DNA of 64,000 nucleotides, from NCBI GenBank assembly GCA_031761405.1, contig JASEVX010000133.1, positions 124,001 through 188,000 on the forward strand, given 5' to 3'. A program made the position numbers and the translations under genes. The notes under the pieces were generated by a model. The model saw nothing but the letters and a program-made list of their open reading frames with translations, was not told the DNA's origin and did not search any database. Numbering within the stretch: position 1 is the stretch's first letter; each line of letters opens with the position of its first letter. The DNA is from Serripes groenlandicus (taxonomy: Eukaryota; Mollusca; Bivalvia; Cardiida; Cardiidae). Shown piece by piece: positions 11,584-22,806 of the stretch.

Positions 11584-11814
11584 TTGCGAATGTTTAATTG
11601 AATTTCTGATGTCTAATAAGACATCTGAATTTTTGAATATATAATATTTAACTTGCCTCCTGGATATTAAAATGCGCATTTGTCCAATGTCTAATTAGAC
11701 ATTCATTTTTTAAATGTCTAACGTTTTACGGCCAACTTCACACATTAACATGCTCAGATGTACTTAAAGGCACACTATTGAACATCAAATAATAAACTCT
11801 ATGTTAATGTATAA

Positions 11815-11930
11815 ATACAGGTCCATTCCGGTATTTCCATGCTTTCAAATAGGTATATTCCGGTCTTTCCATTGTCCATTCCGGTTCATTCCTGTAATAT
11901 GTCCATTCTGGTATTTCCATATACCACATA
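11815..11930. repeat. short degenerate repeat of GTCCATTCCGGTATTTCCAT
   Basis: The phrase and shortened variants recur about four times just upstream of a LINE ORF1. It may be the 5' UTR of that LINE. Confidence 0.5.
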
Positions 11931-12172
11931 AGACAACTAAAAACATGGCAAAGGAAATGGTTTGAAGGCAACCGGTAAAAGGCTAATTACAGGTACATTT
12001 GACACGCTGTTCATTGTCAATTTTACTAAAACAATCTTTGGATGATAGTCAAGCCTTATACGACAGTTCTTTAAATATAAGCCTTTTGATCGTTGCCAAT
12101 TCACTTACATTTTTGTTTGTTTTCAGTCACTGCAAAACAGGCTATGTATACGTACGAATAAACGTACACAGT

Positions 12173-12526
12173 ATGTTCTCAGACCAAATAGAAAACCAAA
12201 CCTTCACAATGCCAGAGGATGTTATCCTAAAACCATGGGCCACTAACAGAGGTCGAAATAACCAAAATTCGAACGAAGATCAACCCAACTGGAGCGATCG
12301 AGGCCGGACATACAACGGCAGGAATAGGTCAACTAACGAAAACAGACACAGTAGAAGCGCACAGAATAAACAGTATAATAGTTATGAAAATGACGACCAA
12401 GAGCAGGATGATTATAAAAGCTACGAGAACAATAATGACCATTACTCAAATGTTAATAAAGGTACCTCGTGGGGTTACCACGAAGATGACTGGAACGATA
12501 ATACTACCGATTGGTACACTAGTTAG
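12173..12526 (+). CDS. putative LINE ORF1, Asn/Asp/Tyr-rich
   Basis: The ATG at 12173 opens a 117-residue reading frame. The open frame extends further upstream without an ATG. The protein is hydrophilic and low in complexity, with many N, D, Y, S, Q and R residues and clusters such as RGRNNQNSNEDQPNW. No CCHC knuckle or RRM is visible, so its class is not identified. It lies only 35 bp before the endonuclease-bearing frame, the usual ORF1-ORF2 order of LINEs, and is called ORF1 by position. A host protein or a partial ORF cannot be excluded. Confidence 0.45.
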   Translation: MFSDQIENQTFTMPEDVILKPWATNRGRNNQNSNEDQPNWSDRGRTYNGRNRSTNENRHSRSAQNKQYNSYENDDQEQDDYKSYENNNDHYSNVNKGTSWGYHEDDWNDNTTDWYTS

Positions 12527-12561
12527 TAAAACGTTGTTTTAATACTATAAGAAAATACTAC

Positions 12562-13251
12562 TTGAACGGAATCATGTACACAATAATTTACACATTAATT
12601 TGCATCATTTTATCAATGTTGAACATAGCCGCATTGAACGTTAGGGGGATTATGTCCTCTACTATGTGCGTGAATAACTTAATTGACCGATATGATAGTG
12701 ATATTATCCTTATTAGTGAACATAAACTTTTCCCATATTCATTGAGTTTTCTAGACTCAATAAACAGTAAATATAACAACTATAGTCGGGCAGATGCAAA
12801 TCTCTCAACTACTGACGCTAGAACATGTGGCAGTGCAGGTGTGTCAATACTATATAAAAAGTCGCTTATAAAAAATGTACGATACCTCGATTGTGGAAAT
12901 GATCGTATCATAGGTAGCCAAATAACGAAACCATACAGATCACCAATTTATATATTCTCTGTGTACATGCCCTCACAGAATGACATTGTAATTTATAAAG
13001 AAAAACTGCAGGTCTTATATGATATAATGTCATTTTATAACGAAAAGGGAAAAGTAATTATCGGCGGTGAATTTAATGCTAGTCGTGTTGACAGAGCACA
13101 CATAAATGCACACAAATCTGAATTACTCTTAAAGTTTGTTAACGATAACAACTTAACGGCATTAAACATCACGATTCCAACCAGTATGTATACATACACC
13201 ACAAACCAAACAACAATAGATTATATCCTCTGTAACAAAAATACTGAATAA
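12562..13251 (+). pseudogene. LINE ORF2, AP-type endonuclease domain
   Basis: The domain shows the endonuclease/exonuclease/phosphatase order: AALNVRG near the start, a catalytic-Glu region SEHKLF, SVYMPSQND, IGGEFNA, and TIDYIL near the end. The usual GGDFN block reads GGEFN, so a normally invariant Asp is Glu. A TAA at 13249 ends the frame. In the next stretch SDHLPI, the last endonuclease motif, is readable at about 13297, so the stop is a break and not the true end. The frame starts at an upstream alternative codon rather than a clear ATG. Confidence 0.8.
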
Positions 13252-13699
13252 TTCTTTGAAAAATGTGACGTCATCGATAACAGGTCAATCGCTGTGGCTT
13301 CCGATCACCTACCCATTTGCCTTTCGCTGAGAATATGTGATCATGACCCGACCAAGATAGAAACGGCATGTAAAGAATCCCCAAAATATGTCGCGTGGCG
13401 TAAAGCAAGTCCCGCGGTACTCATTAATTGCCAAAATGACCTCGCATATTGACTAGAAGAAATCGAGATAAAACTATGTAATACTGGTCAAGACATAGAT
13501 AATATTTATAATACCCTAGTTCACGCTTTAACAGAATCTGCGAACAAAACTATCCCCAAGAATAGACCACCCCCATTCCAGGCCTTACTGGTCACAGGAA
13601 GTTAAACAAGCGCACACATTATCACGGAAATCTAGAGTCGAGTGGATCAAAGCCGGCCGATCCCGGAACTCAAGCAATGCTCACTACAAAGCATATATA
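13252..13699 (+). pseudogene. LINE ORF2 linker, multiply interrupted
   Basis: Translation continues in the endonuclease frame with SDHLPICLSL and then a hydrophilic linker. It is broken by stop codons near 13450 and 13600. This joins the endonuclease to the RT part and confirms one decayed element. Confidence 0.6.
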
Positions 13700-14134
13700 T
13701 TGGCAAAATGCAAATTCAGAAGCACTCAACGGAGGGCTAGTAACAATTTCCTACACAACTCGTTTCGCCAACTCGAACGAGCAGCCGAAGTAGATATAAA
13801 AAAGTTTTGGCATTTGGTCAAAAAACGTAAAAGGACCACAAAACATAACACGATCACCGAACTTAATATTAATAACTGTGCGATCAGTGAAAATGAACCT
13901 ATGGCTAACGCTTTTACCCAGCATTTCAAAACGGTATACACACCCAATCCAAACATTATTGAAAAGCATTCTGAAAAACATATAATAGAGAGCCTTGATG
14001 CATATGAACATCAATCTACATCCCAAACTCCCAACCTAAAATTAGACAGCATTTTTGAAACAATGGAAAGCAAGTTAAAACGCTCAAGAAGGAAAATTCG
14101 CCAGGTAAAGATCATATATTTAACGAACACATAA
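13700..14134 (+). pseudogene. LINE ORF2 linker before the RT
   Basis: The 144-codon frame is basic and contains FWHLVKKRKR and ENEPMANAFTQHF. The latter matches the conserved 'ia..f..hF..vy' region just N-terminal to LINE reverse transcriptases. It lies in a different frame from the endonuclease, so at least one frameshift separates them. Confidence 0.6.
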
Positions 14135-14157
14135 TACATGGAGGAGACAAATTAGTA

Positions 14158-14565
14158 TTGTATATTACACAATTATTCAATTTAATACTTGCTCATGAAA
14201 CTCTACCAACAGAGTGGAATAAAGGCCTTATCATACCTATTTTCAAAGGAAGGGGTAAGAAGCATACAGATGTATCTCACTACCGCCCTATAACACTTCT
14301 CAGTACTCTCTACAAATTATTTGAAAAATCGTACAGCCATCGTTTATGGGAGTACACAAAATCCCTAAACAATCCCTTCCCACATCCGTATCAGCACGGA
14401 TTCAAGATCGGCTTAGGCTGTACAACCGCGCCCTACGTCCTACAAGAGACAATCGATTACAACTTAGCCGCGGGAAATAACATACATTCAGTTCTCCTTG
14501 ACACCAAATCCGCATTTGACACAGTTCGCCATGACGCTCTCCTCATTAAACTTTACGAAATGTGA
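14158..14565 (+). pseudogene. LINE reverse transcriptase, N-terminal half (3'-truncated)
   Basis: RT fingers and the first palm motif are clear: LPTEWNKGLIIPIFKGRG, SHYRPITLLSTLYKLFEK, HGFKIGLGCTTA and LLDTKSAFDTVRHDAL. The last corresponds to the first catalytic Asp region. The frame stops at a TGA at 14563 and the sequence then loses all RT similarity. The YADD box, thumb and 3' UTR are missing. LINE copies usually lose the 5' end, so loss of the 3' half points to a later deletion or insertion. Confidence 0.75.
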
Positions 14566-14639
14566 GTAACGAGTAAGCTCTGGCGAGTCATAGCAAAATC
14601 TTATCAAAACATAGACATTTTTACATTGGACTCATATGT

Positions 14640-15390
14640 TACATTGATAACATCGCATATACAGTCACTGTCTGGATGTTTCCAGCCGCAACTGCAACCT
14701 GCAATTAGGAGTTAATACATTTGAAATAAATTATTTAATTTTAATGTACATTGTACTAATTTATCTCATCTGATTGAATCAGTTCATATTGTATAACTAT
14801 TAAGAATAATCCCCTTCTAACAATGTTTTTAAAAATCAGTAGTTATTAAATTTGAAGCAGATTATTTAATTATTATTTACATTAAAATAACGACAGAAGA
14901 TTCCTTTTTCCAACAATGTTTTCAATTGTGTTATACATTGTACTATTTCATCTCATCTGATATTAACATATTGTTTAACTATTGAGAATTATCATTTTCC
15001 AACAATGTTTTCAGAAATCAGTAGTAATATTAAATTTGAAGCAAATTATTTATTTGTAATGTACTTCACTGAGCTGAAAATTGATATAACATTATTCGTT
15101 AACTATTTTTTCATGTTTGGCATGATTTAGTAATGTCTCCATTCATACACAAATATAAGTGACAAGTACTTAGGCCACCGGCCGATAATACATGATATTC
15201 ATACTCAGTAATGTTTGATTATGATTAAAATTTTGAAAATAGTTACTACCATTTTTAAAGTAGTTAAAGCAAATTTAGAAAAAATAGAAACGAATATACC
15301 ATTAAAGTGATCTCGAAATCCGATAATTGCTCAATTAAGAAAATATACTGTTGAAGGGGCTAATGTCTGCTTAATGAAGAGCCATGTTAT
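14640..15390. other. AT-rich stretch with repeated TTTTCAACAATG words
   Basis: There is no gene. Short diverged phrases (CCAACAATGTTTTCA, TTTGAAGCAAATTATTTA, ATTGTACTAATTTATCTCAT) recur at about 100-120 bp spacing, suggesting an old tandem or MITE-derived array. Confidence 0.4.
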
Positions 15391-15399
15391 AAATGATGA

Positions 15400-15600
15400 A
15401 TGGGAGAATGTCCGCGTGTGAGGGGCGATTGTCCGCGTGTGAAGGGCGATTGTCCGCGTGTGAAGGGAGAATGTCCGCCATGCACAAACTAAATAAGGGG
15501 AGAATGTCCGCTATGCGAAAAAGACGAAGGGGCGGATGTTCGCCTATGCACTTTTTGGTGATGGGGAGAATGTCCGCAGTGGAAAATGTCCGCCATTCAT
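15400..15600. repeat. degenerate minisatellite, GGGCGATTGTCCGCGTGTGA units
   Basis: Three near-perfect 21-bp units (15405-15470) grade into imperfect ones sharing AATGTCCGC up to 15595. Open frames on both strands repeat the peptide encoded by the unit, which is not evidence of a gene. Confidence 0.85.
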
Positions 15601-16640
15601 GATCCCAGACCAATTACAGAAAATAATATATGTTTAATTAGTTGTTCACAGGTATTGATTAACACATAACACACAATTGCAACTTATATTGTGTTTTCAG
15701 AAGTGTACAGTTTAATGGGTTTATCAATCATTTTTAAAACGTTGTTCACAGGTTTTGATTTATAAATTCAATTCATCAAAGATAATTAATTGATATGAAA
15801 GTGTGTTTTAATTAGTTATGGAAATCATTGTAGCAAATGGATAAATTCAACAGTATGCACTATATGGTCACAATGTTTTCAAAAAAATGCTTCCCTGATA
15901 TACCTTAACAAAAAGAAAACATTATACGAAAAGCAAATATTACTCCAACAAACAATAAATGCGAGAAGTACTCAAATTCCTCTTCTTCTTGTGATAACGT
16001 TGACATATGACACCCAGGCTACTATACTGTAGCATGTTTTAATAATGGAAACAAAGGCATATTTAACTTAATTCATTTGTTTGGATTTGCTGATAGAGAA
16101 AAAAGAGATGTTTCAAATTAAGATAGAAAGAATCAATTCATCAAACATGACAACTTAATAACAGATTGTTCTATAATAAGAATGGGGGTTTTGTCCAATG
16201 GGTGAAAAATCCTAGGGGGGTATTGTCCTATGGAGTTTTGTCCTATAATGTTTATGAACAGAGCAGAAGTTTATTTACAACACAAGCATATAAGCTCATT
16301 GTGCATAGCATACATAATTAACATACATGGTAATGAAAATAGTAATCATTCAATGTATAGTTTCCAAACAAAGTAAATACCTTTATTAATTGATGGTTAT
16401 GTTATTTTGTTGATTTTCCTTAAATAATGTATCTTGTTTAACCAAGTTAGATACTGATATGTATCCAAGTTGGGAAAACCAGACAAATTATGGTTAACAT
16501 ACATGAATGACAGCATATAACTACCATTTTGAAAAATAACAGAACCTTTTTAGAAAATTACTATTTAAGATGGTGAGAGAGTATAATTCAAAAAATAAAA
16601 TAAAAAAATATATATATGATACAAATCTTATCATATTAGT
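15600..16640. other. no gene seen; short TTGTCC-type phrase repeats
   Basis: AT-rich. At 16185-16250 a phrase of the kind TTTTGTCCTATGG recurs about four times. A partial MITE word, CAATGTTTTCAAAA, lies at 15870. Nothing else is supported. Confidence 0.45.
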
Positions 16641-16643
16641 ACA

Positions 16644-17890
16644 TCAGTTATTGGTATTCGACATGTATTGGCTTCTCAGCTTAAAAGCATATATACAATA
16701 AAGAGCAAGTTTGGTTAGGGTTTTTGTATTTGTAGAATCAATCAGTTTTGTAAATTTGAATACATTTGGTTGATTAACGTAGTATTTTTCAATGTATTTA
16801 TTTCTTATTTGGGTAAAAAATGGACAAATAATAACGAAGTGGTATTCATCTTCTAAATCGTTTAAAGTACAAAGCTCACATTTCCTGTTGTTTCTGTCAA
16901 TTTGTCTATGTCTACCACTTTCTATCATTAGATTATGGGATGAAAGTCTAAGTTTGGCAATTGATTGTCGAAATGATTTGGTTTCTAATAAGTCCAGATA
17001 CCCTGCTCGAGCGAAATCAGTCTTAAATGATCTATACAAATATAATGAAGGGGACAGTTGGATGCTTGCTTGCCATTGATTGACATATATATCTTTAAAT
17101 CGTTGGGAAATTATAGGTATAAACCTATTCACTAAAACGGATTCGGGATATAACCAAATGTCGGAAAAACCTGAGGACTCTAGCAGATGTTTAACCTTAT
17201 TTGACCAGTTATTAACATCACTGTTTCTCGTGATTTCTCTACGTTGGTGAGCAACTATGGTAGATATTATACAGTTAGATGCTTTCGGCCCGTACAGTTT
17301 TAACCAATATTTAATTATACGGATCTGCCTATTTAAGTAAAGTGGGAATCTATTAAGTTCTGAGTATAAAGCTAGCGAGTTTGTTGACCTTTTTACATTA
17401 ATTAACCACTTGCAGAATTTTCTGTGGATTCGCTCAATGTTTTCAGCCTTGTTAAAGCCCCACACTTCACAATTATAATTCAGTATTGATGCGACGTATG
17501 AATCAAAAAGGTTCAGCATAATATCAACTGGGACGTCCATATCTTTTGTACTATTAAATAACGATCCCATCGCCCGAAGGCTTTTACCGGCCAATGTTTT
17601 AGTGGCATGTATGAATGATCCACCACTAGAAAAAACTATTCCTAAGTAATTAAATGTATTAACCAACTCAACTTCATTTCCACTAATATACCATTTATAG
17701 TCTTCCTTGAGACGCCCCCCTTTATGAAATACAACAACTTTTGTTTTGTTAATATTGATCGATAGATTCCATTTAGAACAGTATTGAGTTAGACTATCAA
17801 GCGATTTCTGTAGACCCGATGCAGTCTCGGATAAAACAGCCGCGTCGTCTGCAAATAGTAAAAGGTATATAGTCAGCTGATCGAGGGTTA
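16644..17890 (-). pseudogene. LINE RT catalytic box, thumb and C-terminal zinc finger
   Basis: Reading down the minus strand, FADDAAVL (codons at 17855-17844 and following) carries the two catalytic Asp residues. It is followed by KWNLSINI, NKTKVVVFHKGG and FNYLGIVFSSGG, the usual order after the active site. The thumb continues through NCEVWGFNKAENIERIHRKF. The finger CELCTLNDLEDEYHFVIIC (C-x2-C...H-x4-C) sits near the C-terminus. The longest open stretch is 340 codons (17666-16644). The part upstream is open but out of frame with the RT block before it. Confidence 0.8.
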
Positions 17891-17907
17891 TACCGGCATT
17901 TGGATTA

Positions 17908-18678
17908 CTATGTAGTGTGTAGGTGTAATTCTATGTCATTCAGGAAAAGGGAAAACATTATTGGGGAGGTTATTTCCCCTTGTAATAATCCGACATTACT
18001 AGCGAAGAATTCAGACAATGTACCCATATGTCTCACACAAAGTCTAACTTCCGAATACATTGATTTTAAAACCCTTAGTAGTTTACCATCTATACCCGAT
18101 TTTATCAGTTTAAACCACAACGCATTTCTATCAATTAAATCGTACGCCTTTCGAAAATCGATAAAACAGGCAAATAATTTGTCTTTACTATTAAACTGAT
18201 TTTCTATCAGGCAATTAAGAATGAAGATAGCATCTGTCGTGCTATAACCGGATTTAAATCCAAATTGGGCGTCTGTTAGAATGTCATTTTGCACCGTCCA
18301 ATCTTTGAGCCTATTATTCAATACAACAGTGAACAGTTTAGCAAAACAGCTTATCAGTGATATGCCCCTGACATTGTTAGGATCAGATGAGTCGGCTTTC
18401 TTGTATATTGGTACTATAAGACCTTTAGACCAACTTTTGGGAAATATTCCTGTTTCTAATATATAGTTAAATAATAGTTCAAAAGAGCTAACTGTTAAGT
18501 CCACACTCTCTTTCAGATATTCATATAATATGTTATCATGTGAGCAGGCTTTGTTACTATTTAACTGTTTACATGCACGGCGAATCTCACTTTGAGTAAT
18601 GTGTTTATCTAATTCTTCAAAGGTGCTACTGATTTGTTGATTATTGAAATTTGATAAAAAAATCATTGACTTCATCAT
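17908..18678 (-). pseudogene. LINE reverse transcriptase fingers/palm
   Basis: The 256-codon frame holds RT motifs in order: SWSKGLIVPIYKK, RGISLISCFAKLFT, DAQFGFKSGYST, CFIDFRKAYDLIDR (first catalytic Asp) and GLLQGEITSPIMFSLF. It ends in a TAG at 17908 just before the FADD box, which lies in the next frame, so one frameshift splits the active site. RGISL replaces the commoner RPISL. Confidence 0.85.
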
Positions 18679-19970
18679 TCATATTTTGTTCTCCGTGTTC
18701 AGATGACAAGTCTTTAAAGTGAGTGAAAAAGGTTTCTGTAGAAACACTTTCCCCCTTACATAAAGAAGATTTCTTATTAAACAGTTTCCAAAACTCATTT
18801 CATTCATTTTTTTGGCTAAGTCAGTATTATAATTCAACTTCCTTTTTCTACAATAATATTTATAATCTTTTCGAACTCTAACTAACTCCTGCCGTGCCAC
18901 GTCTAATCTGGTATTATTGAATTCTTTTAGTGCTGATCTATATCTATCCCGCTTAATCTTGCAAATATTGTCAAACCAAGGCTGATTGTTTCCTTTATCT
19001 GAAAATTGACTGTTTTTAGACTTTTTGTGCTCATAATAACCCTTTCCACACCTATTCAAGAAGTCAGTAAACTTTAAAACTAAGATATCAGTATCGCTTT
19101 TTTGTTCAATCTCTTCCTTTAATGTTTTCTCAATGTCAGATATACCATACGTTATGTCATTTAAAAACTTATTTCGGTATGTACATGTATCATACCATTT
19201 ATGATATGAAATATCCTCTAAATTGTAATCATGATTTATTAACTGTGTTTTAAATGTGAAAGCTATAGGTGCATGATTAGAATGTTCGGTAAAATCGTGT
19301 ACATAGAAATCGTTTAAACATGAAAAATTTCGAACACTTGTCAATAGGTAATCAACCGTACTTTGACCGTTATGAGTAATACAGGTGAGTTTTTCAATGT
19401 TATTGTCACCAGAGAATCGACCGTTTACCAATCTCATGTCTGTAGATTTACAAAGATCGAGCAGATAATCTCCAAACCGGTTTGATCGGGAATCACACGA
19501 AGTGCGCTTTGGTGGTAACAAATGATAACCTAAATCCTCTAAATCCAAATCGCAATCATTTTCTACATAGTCACTTTTTTGGCCGACTCGGCTATTGGTG
19601 TCGCCTGCTATAAAAACATAACCCTGACTGCTGAAATGTAAAAAGGTCATTTTCCAAGGCTTGAAACAAGTCGTTTTCATATAAGTCATGAGACGGGGAA
19701 TTCTCTGGTGCAATATAAACTGCTGCCAAATAAATATCATTTTCTAATCCGAAAAAACACTTTTCGAGTTTTAACCAGACGATACAGTCTAAATCGTTTT
19801 TTACCACTTTGACACCCTTTCTTATGTTGTCTTTTACATAGATTATTAATCCACCGCTTGATCTTTATGCTCGTCTGTGTTGGAATTTTCGAAATGAGTG
19901 TATAGGATTTGAATATCCTTTTATGTCGATAGTTGAGTGTTTGTTAGTCCATGTTTCATTTAAAGGCGTA
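18679..19970 (-). pseudogene. LINE endonuclease and linker
   Basis: From the 5' side: ETWTN, then SGGLIIYVKD after an in-frame stop, then AAVYIAPENS, IAGDTNSRVG, STVDYLL and HSNHAPIAF. These are the endonuclease blocks. GDTN replaces the usual GDFN, and SNHAPI the usual SDHAPI. A frame change separates AAVYIAPENS from IAGDTNS. The linker is Lys/Asp-rich and runs to 18679, where the frame is again out of phase with the RT. At least three breaks are present. Confidence 0.75.
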
Positions 19971-19974
19971 TCGT

Positions 19975-21060
19975 CGGTGTGTTACTGCGCATCTTTTTTG
20001 CGCATGTCCTTTCCGATTAATTTTAGTGCTTTGCTCTTTTATGCTCATTGCACTCAATTAAATAGTAAAACTGTCAATATCCGGAACACGATATCAACAA
20101 GGTGTAAATTCGGTGTAAAATCATTATGTCTGCGCAAGCTAGGCTAAAGAGTGGCATATTTTTATCTTTTAAACGTGCAGAAAGCGAAAGCAATCGCAAT
20201 CTATTCAAAAGATTGACGGAAACTTGCATCGATACTGGATAATCGGTTATCGGATTCGCCGCAAACTAAGCGGAAAACATGCCGGGAAGGAGAATTGTAG
20301 ACTAGAACTCGTTTACTTGGAAGATCCGCCTGTTTGTGAAGACTGTGTGAAATAACACTATCTTAAGTAATATTTCTCCTGAAACCAGACATGGCTACGC
20401 CTCTTTATAGTATGTGGAACTGTGAATGCTGTCGAAACAACCAAACGACACCAGCCGAGCAAAAGGGGCAACTTTAGTTTAGGTAATTTACTATTAATTA
20501 TAATTTTCTATGATGTTATTAGTTTATGATTTTACAAAAATTTAAGGGGGTGGGGGGTTCGTCTGACAGTCATTTAACTGATTTTTATCTTGATATATTA
20601 TCAAATTGAACACATTCAGTTAAATTTCAAGGAATTTTACCAAGTATTCATAAATAAGTAAACTGTCGCTGTGATATAACTGAAATAATGTTGAAAACAG
20701 CATAATACCCCAAAATTACCTCAATAAAACAAAGCCAACTTATTGTCAATGTAGCTTGTAGAAATCAGTGTGTTTTTTATGCTGTTTTCTGACCAGGGCC
20801 ATTCAATTACGAAAATAGTGACATGTAAAATGTGATGAAAGTCAGCTTTTATGAAATTTAGGCCTACTTTTGTGAAAAAAAGAGGTGTCTTTTGATTGTG
20901 AATGGGGCCCCAATTTGGATTATGAAATAACACTTTAGAAATAAAACATACACACAAAATATTCTATCATAGTCATAAATGATTACACATGTGTTTATAT
21001 GTCTTAAAAGTAGATTGCAATATGATTTAGTTAACATTATATCAAAGCCAGGTATTTATC
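19975..21060. other. no confident gene; possible 5' part of the Mutator-like relic
   Basis: Short candidate starts occur (ATGCCGGGAAGGAGAATTG at 20279, ATGGCTACGCC at 20391), but both frames close quickly. A good 3' splice acceptor (CTATTTTTCAG, near 21082) precedes the transposase-like region. Confidence 0.35.
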
Positions 21061-21099
21061 AACCTCTTTGTTCTATTTTTCAGTACTGTAGACAAGACT

Positions 21100-21725
21100 C
21101 CATATATTCAATTCAAATATGACATGGGTTCGCAGAAGGGTGGATCGGATGGAGCTATATAGAGTGCCTGCCACTCTAGTGGGGAGCAAGTCAGGAAAAT
21201 GTGTTGCATTTTAACTTAGATCTCAAGACTGTAGACAATGTAGCTTTCATGAAAGTAAAGGTGAATCAATGCCCATCCATCAGTGTTGAAGAAACTGGCA
21301 TGGTAGTTCTAAATATTTTGAACCAGATGTGGCGCGCTGTCTTCTGCTCGAGAAAGATAATAGGAATGTGAATGTCTATGTTGTAATTATGGATGACGAT
21401 CATGCATCAACCATGGTGAAAATTCAAGAAACAGTTTCCCATTTTGTACAAAGAGGGTCAGACACAAACCACAAGACAAGAAAAACATGAAGGAAACCAG
21501 TTGTACAATTTATTGAAAAAACTCTTTAACAGTTCAGTACTCAAGTCAAGGAAGTATTTTCAAACGTGATTTAGTAAGGCTGTAATGCAGAATAAGTGTG
21601 ATCCATATGCACTTGCTAGATCTTTAAATCAAACTGTCCCAAACTCATTTGGAGAGCAGAGGCTATCAAACTGTTCCAATTGTTTCCCTTTGTTCGACTA
21701 TCATGACATGAGTCTGCTGTAAGAT
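21100..21725 (+). pseudogene. degraded Mutator-like transposase domain
   Basis: Frame-by-frame reading gives words I associate with the Mutator-like transposase family common in invertebrates. They are DMGSQKGGS near 21120, VIMDDDHASTMVKIQE near 21385, a SDTNH block, GNQLYNLLKKLF, KAVMQNKCDPYALARSL and a final NSFGEQRL...CSNC, which fits a zinc-binding pair. Stops and frameshifts fall between the blocks, so it is a relic. The family call comes from memory of the consensus and needs a profile search. Confidence 0.5.
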
Positions 21726-21786
21726 CAGGGTAGTTTTCACAGAGCACTGTCAGTGTTACTTACATACAGACCTGAGACGTTTTCTT

Positions 21787-22000
21787 ATGCTAAATTGCTT
21801 CTGCAGCAGTCAACTTTAAACATCGTGATAACAGGAGAAATTGTTCAATTGAGCAATTTCTTCTTTTCAGTTTTGTCACAATACTTTCAACTGTTTTCAG
21901 TAAGCATACCTACATTTATAGAGACTTTCTATGTTTTTTACCCAAATGTTATCAAAGTTGTCTGCTGCTGATTTGTTGAATGTGGGAAAGGGTTAGCATG
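21787..22000. mobile_element. MITE copy (CAATGTTTTCAA family)
   Basis: GCAGCAGTCAACTTT opens a unit containing GGAGAAATTGTTCAATTGAG, TTTGTCACAATACTTTCAAC and GTCTGCTGCTGATTTGTTG, and ends in GTGGGAAAGGGTTA. It matches the family consensus inferred from the other copies. Confidence 0.65.
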
Positions 22001-22134
22001 CCTCTTATCTGGTAAAACTATGTGTGCCAGCCTTTTTACCCGCTCACAGCAGATCATGGTGGAGTGCATGTGGGCTAGGCACATTTTCTTAACCTAGTAT
22101 CTATGTCCCTGCTAGTACTGATTTGAAAAACCAT

Positions 22135-22240
22135 GTATCATGTATAAGTGAACTGTGCTGGGATATAACTGAAATTTATACTGTTGAAATGGTGTAAATC
22201 GCAATTATAAATAGAATTATTGTATTTTTATTTTAAGGTT
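22135..22240. repeat. dispersed repeat: AACTGT(TG)CTGGGATATAACTGAAAT
   Basis: The phrase TATAAGTGAACTG...CTGGGATATAACTGAAAT...GTTGAAATGG occurs here, near 20660-20700 and near 22740-22840. The last copy is interrupted by ultra-short foldback B, which makes this copy an empty-site reference. Confidence 0.65.
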
Positions 22241-22764
22241 GATGTATGAACTATGACATCTTGCTCATAATATTTTTATAACTGTTCTATAATTCAGCTT
22301 TCAAAATAATACACCCATGTTTGTAATGCTCTACAGATAAACATTGTGAGTAACTTTGCAGAAGAAATGTTCATTTTGAATAACATAAAACTAATTTGTT
22401 CCTATGTTGTGAACCTAATCTGAGTCTTCTTTTTTTGCCAATGGATATGTGTACAGACACTGTTTGCTGTATTTCTATATGCGCAAAATGAAACAGTTTC
22501 AATAGTATATTTGAGTGTCATTATGTGAGAACCAGACTGAAGGTCTTTGTGACTAGCATAGATTCAGACCACCCTACACCTCTGTCTAACTTGATCTGAT
22601 TGATCAGATCATATGCATGCTCAGACTGATGTTTATTGTAGAGAGCTTTAAGGCAGTTTTGATTCCTGCCAACAGCAGGTCTTGGTAGATTGCCTGTAGG
22701 CAAGGAAGTTTTCATAGCCTAACTAATGAAATTGTATTATGTATAAGCAAACTGTTGCTGGGAT

Positions 22765-22806
22765 CAGGGTCTTTCAAATAGTAGGATTACTATTTGAAAG
22801 ACCCTG
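22765..22806. mobile_element. ultra-short foldback insertion, copy B (42 bp)
   Basis: Two perfect 19-bp arms (CAGGGTCTTTCAAATAGTA and its complement) surround GGAT. The flanks are the 7-bp direct repeat CTGGGAT (22758-22764 and 22807-22813). The uninterrupted phrase CTGGGATATAAC exists at about 22158, so the insertion is directly visible. The arms match copy A at 11097. Confidence 0.85.

Larger units (their letters stand above)
7339..11738. mobile_element. foldback-like element with sub-repeated inverted arms
   Basis: The left arm starts GCCGTAAAACATTAGACATT. The right arm ends with the near-exact complement (AATGTCTAACGTTTTACGGC). Both arms are built of units of about 130 bp based on CGAATGTCTAATTGCCTAG / CTAGGCAATTAGACATTCG, with recurring AGATCTAGAACCCAAATT and GACGTAGGTCATTGTA words. 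The left arm is about 0.9 kb and the right about 2 kb, around a 1.5-kb centre. Long inverted arms made of short direct repeats recall Drosophila Foldback/Galileo elements. I found no transposase and no clear target duplication. Confidence 0.55.
16644..19970 (-). mobile_element. frameshifted LINE, 5'-truncated, minus strand
   Basis: Successive frames on the minus strand give endonuclease, linker, reverse transcriptase, thumb and a terminal CCHC-like finger in the standard LINE ORF2 order over 3.3 kb. No ORF1 is found upstream. At the 5' side, ETWTN (about 19950) is the first recognisable endonuclease word. Confidence 0.85.

Noticed and set aside
15371..15613. Frames on both strands repeating MSACEGR / SHADNRP-type peptides
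   Set aside because: Products of the 21-bp minisatellite, which has a length divisible by three.
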